In this document: one piece after another, positions 44,668 through 52,989 of the stretch
Numbering within the stretch: the first letter of the stretch is position 1
How the letters are laid out: every line of letters begins with the position of its first letter
Position numbers and translations under genes: made by a program
Notes under the pieces: generated by a model
The model's database searches: none
Told to the model about the DNA's origin: nothing
The model's input: only the letters and a program-made list of their open reading frames with translations
From: Rheinheimera sp. SA_1
GTDB taxonomy: Bacteria > Pseudomonadota > Gammaproteobacteria > Enterobacterales > Alteromonadaceae
Assembly: GCF_001669775.1 (NCBI RefSeq)
Contig: NZ_LXWK01000015.1
Coordinates: forward strand, 558,001 to 622,000
Reading direction: 5' to 3'
Length of the DNA: 64,000 nucleotides

Positions 44668-45123
44668 TTAATAATACTTCACTGCTTTGACTCGCCGCAC
44701 TGGCTGCGCATTTTGATATAAATCATAAACTTGCTTGAAATCTAACTCCATCTCTGTCGCATAGAACTGGCCGACAGGATAGGTTTTCACCACACGTGCA
44801 CCACGGATGACCCCCTGCAAAGAGGCTTTGAGTTGCTCGTTACCCATTGCAGCCTGGGCCATCGTTACTTTGTAATCTATTTTTTGTCCATACACTTGCT
44901 CTGCGAGCTCTTTGTACGCTTCAAGTTTTGAAGCTTTCATCGCCATCAGCATTTTTTGATCGTCACTCTCTGCTTGTTGCGCTGAAACCGGCGCATACCC
45001 AATGGCTTTTAACACTGGAAATTGCTCTGGCGGCACCGATTCCCACTGCACTTCTTTGTCCATAAATACACTGCAACCAGATAAAAGTGCTGCGCTCAGG
45101 AGTATTAACATGGATCTGTTCAT
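44668..45123 (-). CDS. flgP: Outer-membrane lipoprotein FlgP
   Basis: 151 residues from the ATG at 45123, with GAGGTC upstream; a longer frame to 45162 is not needed. The lipobox is LLSAALLSGC-SV. The mature part has AMKASKLEAYKELAEQVYG and VIRGARVVKTYPVGQFYATEMELDF, the LPP20/FlgP pattern. In Vibrio FlgP forms part of the outer ring around the polar flagellar motor. It is divergent from flgT, each with its own sigma-54 site in the 144-base gap. Confidence 0.9.
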   Translation of the reverse strand: MNRSMLILLSAALLSGCSVFMDKEVQWESVPPEQFPVLKAIGYAPVSAQQAESDDQKMLMAMKASKLEAYKELAEQVYGQKIDYKVTMAQAAMGNEQLKASLQGVIRGARVVKTYPVGQFYATEMELDFKQVYDLYQNAQPVRRVKAVKYY

Positions 45124-45181
45124 TCTGACCTCGTGGGAAAATATCGGTAGTATTGTTCGCATTTACCGGCTATCAATCCAC

Positions 45182-45197
45182 TGCAGAAATCGAGCCA
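45182..45197 (-). promoter_or_regulatory. Sigma-54 promoter of flgP
   Basis: Minus strand TGGCTCGATTTCTGCA: GG, 10 bases, GC. About 60 bases upstream of flgP. Confidence 0.7.
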
Positions 45198-45217
45198 AAA
45201 TTCACTAGATATACAGC

Positions 45218-45233
45218 AGGCACGTAAATTGCT
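45218..45233 (+). promoter_or_regulatory. Sigma-54 promoter of flgT
   Basis: AGGCACGTAAATTGCT: GG, 10 bases, GC; matches the consensus at every fixed position except the first base. About 35 bases upstream of the flgT ATG. Confidence 0.85.
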
Positions 45234-45267
45234 TTAGCTTGTTCAAGATAATGTGGAGAGTAGCAAC

Positions 45268-46452
45268 ATGCGGACAATTGGTGGTTTAATGCTGGTCATG
45301 CTGGCCGGACAAGCCCAGGGGCAGTGGTACGAAACGACCGGCCAGGCGACCATCCGCAATGGCGATCAGGCCGCTGCCCGGGCTCAAGCCACGGAAGACG
45401 CCGTCAAACGGGCGCTGTTGTTTGCTGGCGTTTCTATTCGCAGTGTACAGCAGGTAACTGACGGACTTTTGACGCAAGAAAGCACCCAGGTTAAAAGTTT
45501 TGGTGAAATCCAACAAGTGCAGCTGGTCACCGAGCGAGCGCACAATGGTGTGTTTGAGGTGACCATTCGAGCCGATATCTTTCAGACGGAACCGGCTTGC
45601 CCCACCCTCTCTTACAAGAAAAAATTACTCATCACGCCTTTTAAGCTAAAACTACCCGAACAAGCGGTGGTTGGTGAATTATTTGAACTCGGCAAAGTCA
45701 GCAGCAAGTTGTTCAGTGACAAACTCAGTGAAATCAGTCAAAGCAGCTGGCCACAGCAACTCAATAATCCAATCAACGGCCAAAATTTAAGCTATCAGGA
45801 ACGCCAGGCAGTTCAGCAGCAATATGGTGCCCGTTACATTTTGTCAGCAACGCTGGATGATGTGTCTCTGGGAGAAACCAGTGGCACCAATTGGCAGTTC
45901 TGGTCCAATGCTGATCGGGAAAGGTTTTTCCACATTGATGTGGCGCTGTTTGATCTGGTTGATGAACGGATGGTGTTTCAGCAAAAATACCAGACCTCAG
46001 CCATTTGGTCTGTCCGAAAAAGTACAGCGTTGGATCCACAGTACCAACGGTTCTGGCGTACCGATTACGGTAAAGCTGCGGAGCGGATTTTAGATGCTGC
46101 AGTGATGGATGTTGAAGAAGCAATTCGCTGTGAGCCATTATTAGCCGATGTGAAGCAAGTGCGGCAAAATCAGGTACTGCTGAGTATTGGCTCGGCGCAT
46201 GGTGTGAAAGTTGGTGATAGTTTTACGCTCATTCATCGACGTGAACTGACGGATAACTTTGGCAATGCACAGGAATTATTAACGCTGACGCCACTGGTCG
46301 TTCAGGTGACCCAATTGAGTCATGAAACTGCCTGGGCACAAAGTATCAATAATGAATTGCTGGCAAATATTCAGGCTGGTGATTTGGCCTCTGTTGCAGC
46401 ACAAGCCGAAACCGAAGAAAACGATTCAGTGTTTCCGGAAGCTCAGCAGTAA
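45268..46452 (+). CDS. flgT: H-ring protein FlgT
   Basis: 394 residues from the ATG at 45268 with GGAGAG upstream; a GTG at 45253 is less likely. The signal peptide ends around AQGQ-WY. The mature N-terminal domain has EATGQA-like GQATIRNGDQAAARAQATEDAVKRALLFAGV, which is the FlgT N-terminal pattern; middle and C-terminal domains follow (ARYILSATLDDVSLGE; QVLLSIGSAHGVKVGDSF). FlgT forms the H ring and stabilises the P and L rings and the stator ring in sodium-driven polar motors. Confidence 0.92.
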   Translation: MRTIGGLMLVMLAGQAQGQWYETTGQATIRNGDQAAARAQATEDAVKRALLFAGVSIRSVQQVTDGLLTQESTQVKSFGEIQQVQLVTERAHNGVFEVTIRADIFQTEPACPTLSYKKKLLITPFKLKLPEQAVVGELFELGKVSSKLFSDKLSEISQSSWPQQLNNPINGQNLSYQERQAVQQQYGARYILSATLDDVSLGETSGTNWQFWSNADRERFFHIDVALFDLVDERMVFQQKYQTSAIWSVRKSTALDPQYQRFWRTDYGKAAERILDAAVMDVEEAIRCEPLLADVKQVRQNQVLLSIGSAHGVKVGDSFTLIHRRELTDNFGNAQELLTLTPLVVQVTQLSHETAWAQSINNELLANIQAGDLASVAAQAETEENDSVFPEAQQ

Positions 46453-46474
46453 ATCAGCAACCAGCCCAGGCAAA

Positions 46475-46549
46475 TGGCGGCCCCAACAGGAATCGAACCT
46501 GTAACTGCCCCTTAGGAGGGGGCCGTTATATCCATTTAACTATGGGGCC
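46475..46549 (-). tRNA. tRNA-Arg (anticodon CCT)
   Basis: Folded by eye on the minus strand. The acceptor stem GGCCCCA pairs with TGGGGCC, the anticodon stem GCCCC/GGGGC encloses loop CTCCTAA (anticodon CCT, reading AGG), the T arm is ACAGG-TTCGATT-CCTGT, and CCA is encoded. 75 bases including CCA. It lies between flgT and the flgO-like genes. Confidence 0.95.
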
Positions 46550-46683
46550 GGTGAAGTAAATTTTTCAGTTTTCGCGGTCAACTTCTTCCGCCAACAGCAC
46601 AAAGCTACATGCCAGTCAGCGGTCGCCATGCTGCTAAAATTCCACGCAGTTGTCAATCGAAGCTTTTATTTTCTGTATGAAAT

Positions 46684-46709
46684 TCAGGCAACTGGCGAAC
46701 GTTGCCTGA
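46684..46709 (-). terminator. Hairpin after the flgO-like operon
   Basis: TCAGGCAAC, eight bases, GTTGCCTGA: a 9-bp perfect stem. Minus-strand continuation ATTTCATAC is only weakly T-rich. Confidence 0.5.
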
Positions 46710-46743
46710 GATGAAGGTTGATCCTGCCAAGCAATTACACCGA

Positions 46744-47583
46744 TTACGGCTGAATTTGTTGTAGCACCAAATGCGGAATAAGGGTTGAAGTGGCGGCTAT
46801 TACTTTGTGCTGAGAGACAGACACCACCCGACTATGGATTTGCAAGCCACGTTTGGTTGCTACCACGGTTCCGGTCAGGATGTAATCCATCCCAACGTTT
46901 TGCTGTAATTCTTTAATATCTCGTGATAATGCGAGATCGCCGGCCGGGCCAATGGTAATACCTCGTGTTAGTTTGTATTCAATCACATCCACCCCATATT
47001 GCGGCAACAAACTAACCATCGCTTCAGCGAACTGGTTGCCTACGGCTGTGGTTTGTCGCAGCGTTGGATCAAATTCAACAAAACTGGTCACACCCACTTT
47101 GGCACCACGTAAAGCTTCAAAACCAGCCAGCTTAAATGCAGCCTGCGCTGCATAATCCATCAATTCTTTACGACTGTGCTGCAGCTGCGGATAAGGCGAG
47201 GCTGGTAGTTCAGGTGCAAATACCTGCCCGGATTCTGAAGGCAGTACCCGGCGCTGCAGGCGTCCAGCGGTCAATTGCATAATAGGTTTTGCATTTGGGT
47301 CTGCCAGCAATTGATCAAACTGGGAAGGCTCATTGGCACTATTGACCGGTGTTGCTTCCTGCATTGGTCTGGAATTAATCACTTCTAACCCTGAACTACC
47401 GACCTGCTGCGAATTTTCTGCTGAAGCCATACTTTCAGCCTGCATTTCATCGGCGATAGAAGTAGCTGCCGTATTGTCCGACGTAGTTTGATTGGTGCCG
47501 GCAGTTTTGGCCGGCTGGCAATCACACAACTGACTACAGGCGGCTAACTGCGTCAACAGCAAAACCATTCCAAGGTTACGCAT
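46744..47583 (-). CDS. FlgO-like lipoprotein (copy 3)
   Basis: 279 residues from the ATG at 47583, preceded by AAGGTGA; a GTG at 47590 is less likely. The lipobox is LLLTQLAAC-SQ. Residues 20-130 are low complexity, rich in Ser, Gln and Ala. The FlgO domain is C-terminal: AKVGVTSFVEFDPTLRQTTAVGNQFAEAM, then DLALSRDIKELQQNVGMDYILTGTVV. FlgO is an outer-membrane protein that, with FlgP and FlgT, supports polar flagellum anchoring. It is the last of three tandem paralogues; its start overlaps or abuts the copy 2 stop. Confidence 0.85.
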   Translation of the reverse strand: MRNLGMVLLLTQLAACSQLCDCQPAKTAGTNQTTSDNTAATSIADEMQAESMASAENSQQVGSSGLEVINSRPMQEATPVNSANEPSQFDQLLADPNAKPIMQLTAGRLQRRVLPSESGQVFAPELPASPYPQLQHSRKELMDYAAQAAFKLAGFEALRGAKVGVTSFVEFDPTLRQTTAVGNQFAEAMVSLLPQYGVDVIEYKLTRGITIGPAGDLALSRDIKELQQNVGMDYILTGTVVATKRGLQIHSRVVSVSQHKVIAATSTLIPHLVLQQIQP

Positions 47584-47584
47584 A

Positions 47585-48373
47585 TTATTCACCTTGTTTC
47601 AGATAAAGTTTACCTGGCAGTGCCGACGGTTGAATCGCGCTGACCACATGTTGGGGTACAAAGCTCTGGGCGCTGGCCAGCACTTTTTTACTGGCGACCG
47701 ATACAATCCGTGCATTGACCAAAGTACCGCCTTGGTGCTGCACTAACGTGCCACCAAGCACATATTCAATCGGTTGCTCTTCTCGTAACTCCATAAAATC
47801 CCGGCTGAACACAAAATCGCCTTTTGGCGTCACCCGAATAAAATCAGTGGTTTTGAAATCGACGACATCTAATCCAAACTGATGAATTTCATGCATAAAT
47901 CCTTCAGATAGCTGATTGCCGAATAAATCGGTTTGATCATAAGCACCATCAAGGTACACAAAGCTGGTGACACCAATGATCATGCCCTGCTTAACCATAT
48001 CCAGATTCGCCACCAGGTCGTGCATCATGCCCTGCACATAGTGATTTACATTCACGCCAACCTGCGGCTGATAATGCTGCTGCATTTTCTGCGCGCTCAT
48101 GCGGGTTGCCTGATAGGCGGCACCGTCATAGAGACCCGGTGTCACATAGAGCGGCGAACTGTTTTGAACTGAAGGCAGTACTGGCGCTGCCACTGCACCA
48201 GCTGGCTTGGCCGGTTGTGGCGCCCCTTGTAAAGCTACATCATGACGAGCTGGCGGGCCTTCAGCTTCCATTTGCGCCTGTTGCGCTTCATCAAAAGCAC
48301 TAAAAGAAGAACAACCGACAACGGCCAGACTCAGACCGGCGATGACGAGATGCTTAGTTAAATGAGTTTTCAT
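47585..48373 (-). CDS. FlgO-like lipoprotein (copy 2)
   Basis: 262 residues. The lipobox is LSLAVVGC-SS. An Ala/Pro-rich linker (about 40-75) leads to the FlgO domain: GMIIGVTSFVYLDGAYDQTDLFGNQLSEGFMHE, then DFVFSRDFMELREEQPIEYVLGGTLV. The domain is the same as in the flanking copies but the sequences differ widely, so the duplication is old. It lies 17 bases after copy 1. It probably acts at the flagellar base in the outer membrane; a role different from copy 1 is possible. Confidence 0.83.
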   Translation of the reverse strand: MKTHLTKHLVIAGLSLAVVGCSSFSAFDEAQQAQMEAEGPPARHDVALQGAPQPAKPAGAVAAPVLPSVQNSSPLYVTPGLYDGAAYQATRMSAQKMQQHYQPQVGVNVNHYVQGMMHDLVANLDMVKQGMIIGVTSFVYLDGAYDQTDLFGNQLSEGFMHEIHQFGLDVVDFKTTDFIRVTPKGDFVFSRDFMELREEQPIEYVLGGTLVQHQGGTLVNARIVSVASKKVLASAQSFVPQHVVSAIQPSALPGKLYLKQGE

Positions 48374-48390
48374 AAGGCTGAAATCCTGTG

Positions 48391-48984
48391 TTAGTCGCCA
48401 CTGCGATACAGTTGTTGCTGGCGTAACTGCACTTTTTCGGCACTGCCAAGCACATTGGCCGGCACCAGATCCGATGCAGCGGCAATAATGGTATTACTTT
48501 GGATATCGACCAACCTGGCATTCACTGTAGTGTAATTTTCGGCTTGATTGAGTGTCCCGGCAATGACGTAACGTACCGATTGCTGCGTGGCAAGTTCAGT
48601 GATATCACGGCTTAAGATCCGTTCATGGTCGCTATACACCTTCACCTGCGAGGCTAAACGAAGCTCTTTCACCTTGTAACCGCGCTGACTGGCCACGGTT
48701 AGCATGCTTTCCTGCAGCTGCAGCCCTAATAAATTCATCGACAGATTATAGGGATCCGGTGCCAATGATTTCAGCTCGGTGAAACTAACGACCGCAATAG
48801 TGCCATCCGGAATAGGGCCCAAATCCTGAAACAGCCGATCGGCTATGCGTTCGGTGTAATACAGCACCGGCGTGATGGCAACTTGTTGCTCAGTACGGGC
48901 AGAATGCTGCCGCTGCGGTTCCTGCGCACAACTGCTGATAAGCAGTAAACAGATCACCGATAACATTGATTTAAGCTGGATCAT
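48391..48984 (-). CDS. flgO: FlgO-like lipoprotein (copy 1)
   Basis: 197 residues, the shortest of the three and closest in length to Vibrio FlgO, hence the symbol. The lipobox is VICLLLISSC-AQ. The FlgO domain has GTIAVVSFTELKSLAPDPYNLSMNLLGLQLQESM, then ERILSRDITELATQQSVRYVIAGTLN. It is the first gene of the unit, downstream of a sigma-54 site at 49097-49112 and a leader hairpin. In Vibrio flgO lies in one operon with flgP; here they are split by flgT and a tRNA gene. Confidence 0.85.
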   Translation of the reverse strand: MIQLKSMLSVICLLLISSCAQEPQRQHSARTEQQVAITPVLYYTERIADRLFQDLGPIPDGTIAVVSFTELKSLAPDPYNLSMNLLGLQLQESMLTVASQRGYKVKELRLASQVKVYSDHERILSRDITELATQQSVRYVIAGTLNQAENYTTVNARLVDIQSNTIIAAASDLVPANVLGSAEKVQLRQQQLYRSGD

Positions 48985-49065
48985 TCTAAGCTTCCCCTTG
49001 GGTTGCCGCTGCTGCGCACGACGGTTACACCCGACTTTATTACCGCATACATCAATCTATAGCGG

Positions 49066-49096
49066 CAAGTCGAACTGTTGATGATAGTTCGACTTG
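49066..49096. repeat. 11-bp inverted repeat in the flgO leader
   Basis: CAAGTCGAACT, nine bases, AGTTCGACTTG: perfect 11-bp arms. It lies just downstream of the sigma-54 site on the minus strand, at or over the expected transcript start, so it would be in the leader RNA or act as an operator. Confidence 0.7.
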
Positions 49097-49112
49097 AGCA
49101 AAATCAATGCCA
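49097..49112 (-). promoter_or_regulatory. Sigma-54 promoter of the flgO-like operon
   Basis: Minus strand TGGCATTGATTTTGCT: GG, 10 bases, GC, with exact TGGC and TTGCT. About 113 bases upstream of copy 1. Confidence 0.83.
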
Positions 49113-49197
49113 GCATTAGCACTGACGCCGGCAGATAACCACGATATACTGCGCCGCTTTTTTACCTTGACGGCAAATTCCGCAACAACAGGCGCTG

Positions 49198-50532
49198 ATG
49201 ATGACGAAGAACTACTGTGGTATTGATTTTGGCACTTCCAACTGTACCGCCGGCTGGCTGAATGGCAATGAACCAGAACTGGCATTGATGGATGGCGACA
49301 GCCGCTATCTGAGTTCTGCGCTTTACATCCAAAGACGTAAAGCAGATGACAATGATCAGCATCATGACAGCGATGAGCCTTATATCAATGAAAGCCTGCA
49401 TCGGCTGCTGGCGCAGGATGCCAAAGTCTTTCTGGGCCAGGCGGCGCACCAGCATTACAGCTCGGATCCGTTGGCGGGCGTATTTATCCGATCGCCAAAA
49501 TCAATGTTGGGATCACGGCTCACCCCGGCACAAAGTCTGATATATCGGCAGATTTGTACCTTATTACTCAAAGAAATCAAACATAAAGCCCAGCAACACA
49601 AGCAAATTACCGAAGCAGCCGCCCTGGACTACGCGGTTTTAGGTCGTCCGGTGCATTTTCAGGGCATTGATGGCGCTTTGGGCGATGAACGCGCTGAAGC
49701 TATTTTGCGCCAGGCTGCGGCCGATGTTGGTTTTCGCGAAATTCAGTTTGCTTATGAGCCGGTCGCGGCTGCAATGGAATTTGAACGGAGTTTAAGCAAA
49801 GAACAACTGGTACTGGTAGTCGATATTGGTGGTGGTACCAGCGATATCAGTTTGATCAGGCTTGGTCCACAACGCATGGCGCAATTGGATCGAAGTAGCG
49901 ATTTGCTTGGCCACGCCGGTCGGCGGATTGGCGGTGTTGATATGGACATTAAATTAGCCATTTACAGCCTGATGCCATTATTAGGCCGCGGCACACAAGC
50001 CCTTACCGGCCGACCGCTGCCAAATTCGTTATTTAGCGATGCGGTGAATATTATTGATATTCAGGCGCAAGAGAATTTCTACCGGCCACAAACTAGCGCT
50101 GAAATTCAGCAATTACTGTTACAGGCGAAAGAGCCGGCCAAAGTAGCCCGATTGCACCAGCTTTATCAACAGCATTTAAGTTATTACCTGGTGCAGGCAG
50201 CAGAACAGGCCAAAATTAATCTGGCGGATCAAACTGATACCGAAGTGTCGCTGTCAAGGGTGGAACCGGATCTGGCACAACTGATCAGCAGCGCACAGCT
50301 GGATCAAGCGATTTATCAGGAATTAAACGGTATTCAGAAACTGATTAGTCAAAGTATGTCGGACGCCAGCAGCAAACCCGATTGTATCTTCTTAACTGGC
50401 GGTGCTTCGGCGGCGAAAGGGATCCGAGCGTTATTACAAACGATGTTGCCGGATATTCCGTTGGTGCATGGTGACCGCTTTGGATCAGTTGGCAAAGGTT
50501 TGTGTAGTATTGCTGCGCGCACCTTTCGCTAA
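49198..50532 (+). CDS. yegD: YegD-like Hsp70-family protein
   Basis: 444 residues: an Hsp70-type ATPase fold without the substrate-binding domain. Phosphate 1 motif is CGIDFGTSNCTAGW, phosphate 2 is VLVVDIGGGTSDISLIR, and the adenosine motif is FLTGGASAAKGIRALL. This matches the YegD group, which is well conserved but poorly characterised. Two ATGs (49198 and 49201) are possible starts. It is divergent from the flgO operon and followed by a strong hairpin, so it is monocistronic. No link to the flagellum is evident. Confidence 0.88.
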   Translation: MMTKNYCGIDFGTSNCTAGWLNGNEPELALMDGDSRYLSSALYIQRRKADDNDQHHDSDEPYINESLHRLLAQDAKVFLGQAAHQHYSSDPLAGVFIRSPKSMLGSRLTPAQSLIYRQICTLLLKEIKHKAQQHKQITEAAALDYAVLGRPVHFQGIDGALGDERAEAILRQAAADVGFREIQFAYEPVAAAMEFERSLSKEQLVLVVDIGGGTSDISLIRLGPQRMAQLDRSSDLLGHAGRRIGGVDMDIKLAIYSLMPLLGRGTQALTGRPLPNSLFSDAVNIIDIQAQENFYRPQTSAEIQQLLLQAKEPAKVARLHQLYQQHLSYYLVQAAEQAKINLADQTDTEVSLSRVEPDLAQLISSAQLDQAIYQELNGIQKLISQSMSDASSKPDCIFLTGGASAAKGIRALLQTMLPDIPLVHGDRFGSVGKGLCSIAARTFR

Positions 50533-50578
50533 AGGTATTTCGCAAAAGGTATTGCCAATCAGCCAAGCGAAGCCCAAC

Positions 50579-50620
50579 AACAGCGGTGATTGCAGACAAT
50601 TCCTGCAATCACCGCTGTTT
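50579..50620 (+). terminator. Terminator of the yegD-like gene
   Basis: A perfect 17-bp stem (arms 50579-50595 and 50603-50619) with a 7-base loop, followed by a short T run. Unusually long and GC-balanced. Confidence 0.8.
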
Positions 50621-50773
50621 CTGTCGCCAATCTTCACCGTTTTCCAGTTCCTTTTAGATTCGTTTTAGATAATGGACAGGCAAAGATGGTAGTTGGCGGC
50701 GATACCGGTTAGAATGCGCGACTTTTTTGTACAGCCCCCCATTCCGGCAGGCTGACAATATGTGGGGTTTTAG

Positions 50774-52150
50774 ATGTCATTTTCGTTATTAGGGTTACAA
50801 CCAGCCATTCAAAAAGCAGTCGAACAGGCGGGTTACACCCAACCGACCCCAATTCAGCAGCAGGCTATTCCTGCCGTGCTGGCGGGTCGGGATTTACTGG
50901 CCGCCGCGCAAACCGGTACTGGTAAAACCGCTGGTTTTGTGTTGCCAATTTTGCAACGTTTAAGCCAGACCAAAAGCAAACACCCGCGCCCTACCCGCGC
51001 TTTGATCCTGACGCCAACGCGTGAACTTGCCGCGCAAATCAGTGAACAAATTACCAAATACAGCCAATTCCTTGAGCCAAAACTGAAACACCTGGTGGTG
51101 TTCGGTGGCGTCAATATCAACCCGCAAATGATGGGTTTACGCGGCGGTGTCGACATTCTGACCGCAACGCCTGGCCGTTTGCTGGACTTAATTGGCCAGA
51201 ACGCGGTGAAAATTAATGAAGTCGAAGTGCTGGTACTGGATGAAGCCGACCGCATGCTGGATATGGGTTTTATCCGCGACATTCAGAAAATCCTGAATTT
51301 ATTACCAAAAGTGCGGCAGAACCTATTGTTCTCGGCCACTTTTGACAACGAAATCAAAAGCCTGACCAATAAACTTTTAAAAGATCCGCTGATGATCAAC
51401 GTGGCGCCGGAAAACAGCACCGCCGAGAAAATCGAGCAAAAAGTTTACCATGTGACTAAAGGTCAAAAAACCGGCGCTTTAATTTCGCTGATTGAACAAA
51501 ACAACTGGCAACAAGTGCTGGTGTTTATGGCGACCAAACACGAAGCCAACCGTTTAACCGAAAAATTAGAAGCCGCTGGTATTACGGCCGCCGCTATTCA
51601 CGGTAATAAAAGCCAGAACGCCCGTACCGCTGCTTTAGCTGGTTTTAAAAGTAACGAAGTGCGGGTATTGGTAGCATCAGACGTTGCTGCCCGTGGCATC
51701 GACATTGCGCAGCTGCCATTTGTGGTGAACTTCGCGCTGCCACGTTCAGCTGCTGATTATGTCCACCGTATCGGTCGGACTGGTCGTGCTGGTATGACGG
51801 GCCTTGCTGTATCACTGGTGTGCCCGGATGAAATTCCACAGTTAAAACAAGTGGAAAAGCTGATTGGAATGAAAATTCCGGTGGCAGAGCTGAGCGGTAT
51901 TCCGTCAAGCAATCACAACGATCACGACTTAACAGTACGTCCGCCGCGTCCGCCACGGCCACAAGCGAAAAAACCTGTAGCTGCCGGTCAAAAACCAGCC
52001 ACAGCAGGCGGCGCCAAGCCAGCAGCACCACGTCGGCCACGCCCAGCTGGTGCCCCAGCTCAGCAACACAATGCTGGCGGCAATGGTCAGGGTCAACGCC
52101 CGGCACCACGTCGGAGCAACCCGGCGCCACAGCGTCAGGGTAATAACTAA
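50774..52150 (+). CDS. rhlE: DEAD-box RNA helicase, RhlE type
   Basis: 458 residues. It has the Q motif ([14 protein letters not shown]), Walker A AQTGTGKT at 45-52, PTRELA, DEAD at 156-159, SAT, and the C-terminal helicase motifs [14 protein letters not shown] and [10 protein letters not shown]. The last 75 residues are a basic, Pro- and Gln-rich tail that usually binds RNA. RhlE helicases act in ribosome assembly and RNA turnover. A GC-rich hairpin (CCCC to GGGG, about 50733-50766) sits just upstream of the ATG and could affect translation. The pseudouridine synthase gene follows after 11 bases. Confidence 0.93.
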   Translation: MSFSLLGLQPAIQKAVEQAGYTQPTPIQQQAIPAVLAGRDLLAAAQTGTGKTAGFVLPILQRLSQTKSKHPRPTRALILTPTRELAAQISEQITKYSQFLEPKLKHLVVFGGVNINPQMMGLRGGVDILTATPGRLLDLIGQNAVKINEVEVLVLDEADRMLDMGFIRDIQKILNLLPKVRQNLLFSATFDNEIKSLTNKLLKDPLMINVAPENSTAEKIEQKVYHVTKGQKTGALISLIEQNNWQQVLVFMATKHEANRLTEKLEAAGITAAAIHGNKSQNARTAALAGFKSNEVRVLVASDVAARGIDIAQLPFVVNFALPRSAADYVHRIGRTGRAGMTGLAVSLVCPDEIPQLKQVEKLIGMKIPVAELSGIPSSNHNDHDLTVRPPRPPRPQAKKPVAAGQKPATAGGAKPAAPRRPRPAGAPAQQHNAGGNGQGQRPAPRRSNPAPQRQGNN

Positions 52151-52161
52151 CAGTCGCTTGG

Positions 52162-52971
52162 ATGACGATTCCATTCGCCGCGTCTGCAGCTTCAACAGAG
52201 CCTTTTGTTGAAACTGCAGTTGCTACAGTAAAGGAATCCTCATCAACCAACGATAACCCCGCCACTTTGGTCGGGCTTCGTTTAAATCAGGCGATTGCCC
52301 ATAGTGGTTTATGCTCGCGCAAAGCGGCAGCCCGGCTGATTAGCGAATTGAGAGTCCTGGTCAACGGCCAGCAACAACCTCATCATTACCTTGTAAAAAC
52401 CGGCGACCTGATCCAGGTCGATAGCGAAGCTTTGCCGCAAGCAGCTCCCCGCCAATGCTGGTTGTATCACAAACCAGTGGGTGTTGATTGTAATGTCAAA
52501 ATGGACGATCCCAGCAGCATTGCGCAGCTACTGGCAACTTTGGCGTTGCGGTTGTTTCCGCTTGGGCGGTTGGATAAAGACAGCAGTGGTTTGTTACTGC
52601 TGAGTAATGATGGCGCTTTGGCGCATCGGCTGATGCACGCCGATCAGCTGCAGCAAAAAGAATATCGGGTGGAAGTGGATAAATTGGTGACTGAAGCCCA
52701 ACTGCAGCAACTGGCTTCGGGCGTTAGCTGGCAGCTTGGTACTACGCTTTATCAGTCAGATCCTTGTATTGTTCTGGCCGACAATACGGTGCTGACGATT
52801 GTACTAACGCAAGGCTTAAACCGGCAAATCCGTTATATGTGCCGCGCTGTTGGCCTAAAAGTGCTGACATTACATCGGGTACGGATTAATCAGCTGCAAC
52901 TCAGCGACGCTGTCGGTTGTTGCCGGCCTTTAACTGCAGATGAAATGTTATTGCTGACTGCATCGAGTTAA
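52162..52971 (+). CDS. rRNA pseudouridine synthase (RsuA/RluB/RluF family)
   Basis: 269 residues. An S4 RNA-binding domain (LRLNQAIAHSGLCSRKAAARLISELRVLVNG, about 39-70) is followed by the pseudouridine synthase domain, with catalytic Asp in GRLDKDSSGLLLL (D138) and LTQGLNRQIRYMC later. The first 35 residues are low complexity and could mean a later start. It converts a specific rRNA uridine to pseudouridine; RluF-like 23S rRNA modification is the best guess, so no symbol is given. It follows the helicase gene after 11 bases, consistent with ribosome maturation. Confidence 0.87.
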   Translation: MTIPFAASAASTEPFVETAVATVKESSSTNDNPATLVGLRLNQAIAHSGLCSRKAAARLISELRVLVNGQQQPHHYLVKTGDLIQVDSEALPQAAPRQCWLYHKPVGVDCNVKMDDPSSIAQLLATLALRLFPLGRLDKDSSGLLLLSNDGALAHRLMHADQLQQKEYRVEVDKLVTEAQLQQLASGVSWQLGTTLYQSDPCIVLADNTVLTIVLTQGLNRQIRYMCRAVGLKVLTLHRVRINQLQLSDAVGCCRPLTADEMLLLTASS

Positions 52972-52989
52972 CCTGTGTTATCTAGTGAG

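Noticed and set aside
51645-52265. 206-residue open frame on the minus strand
   Set aside because: Antisense to the RhlE tail and the start of the pseudouridine synthase; no ribosome site and no recognisable pattern.
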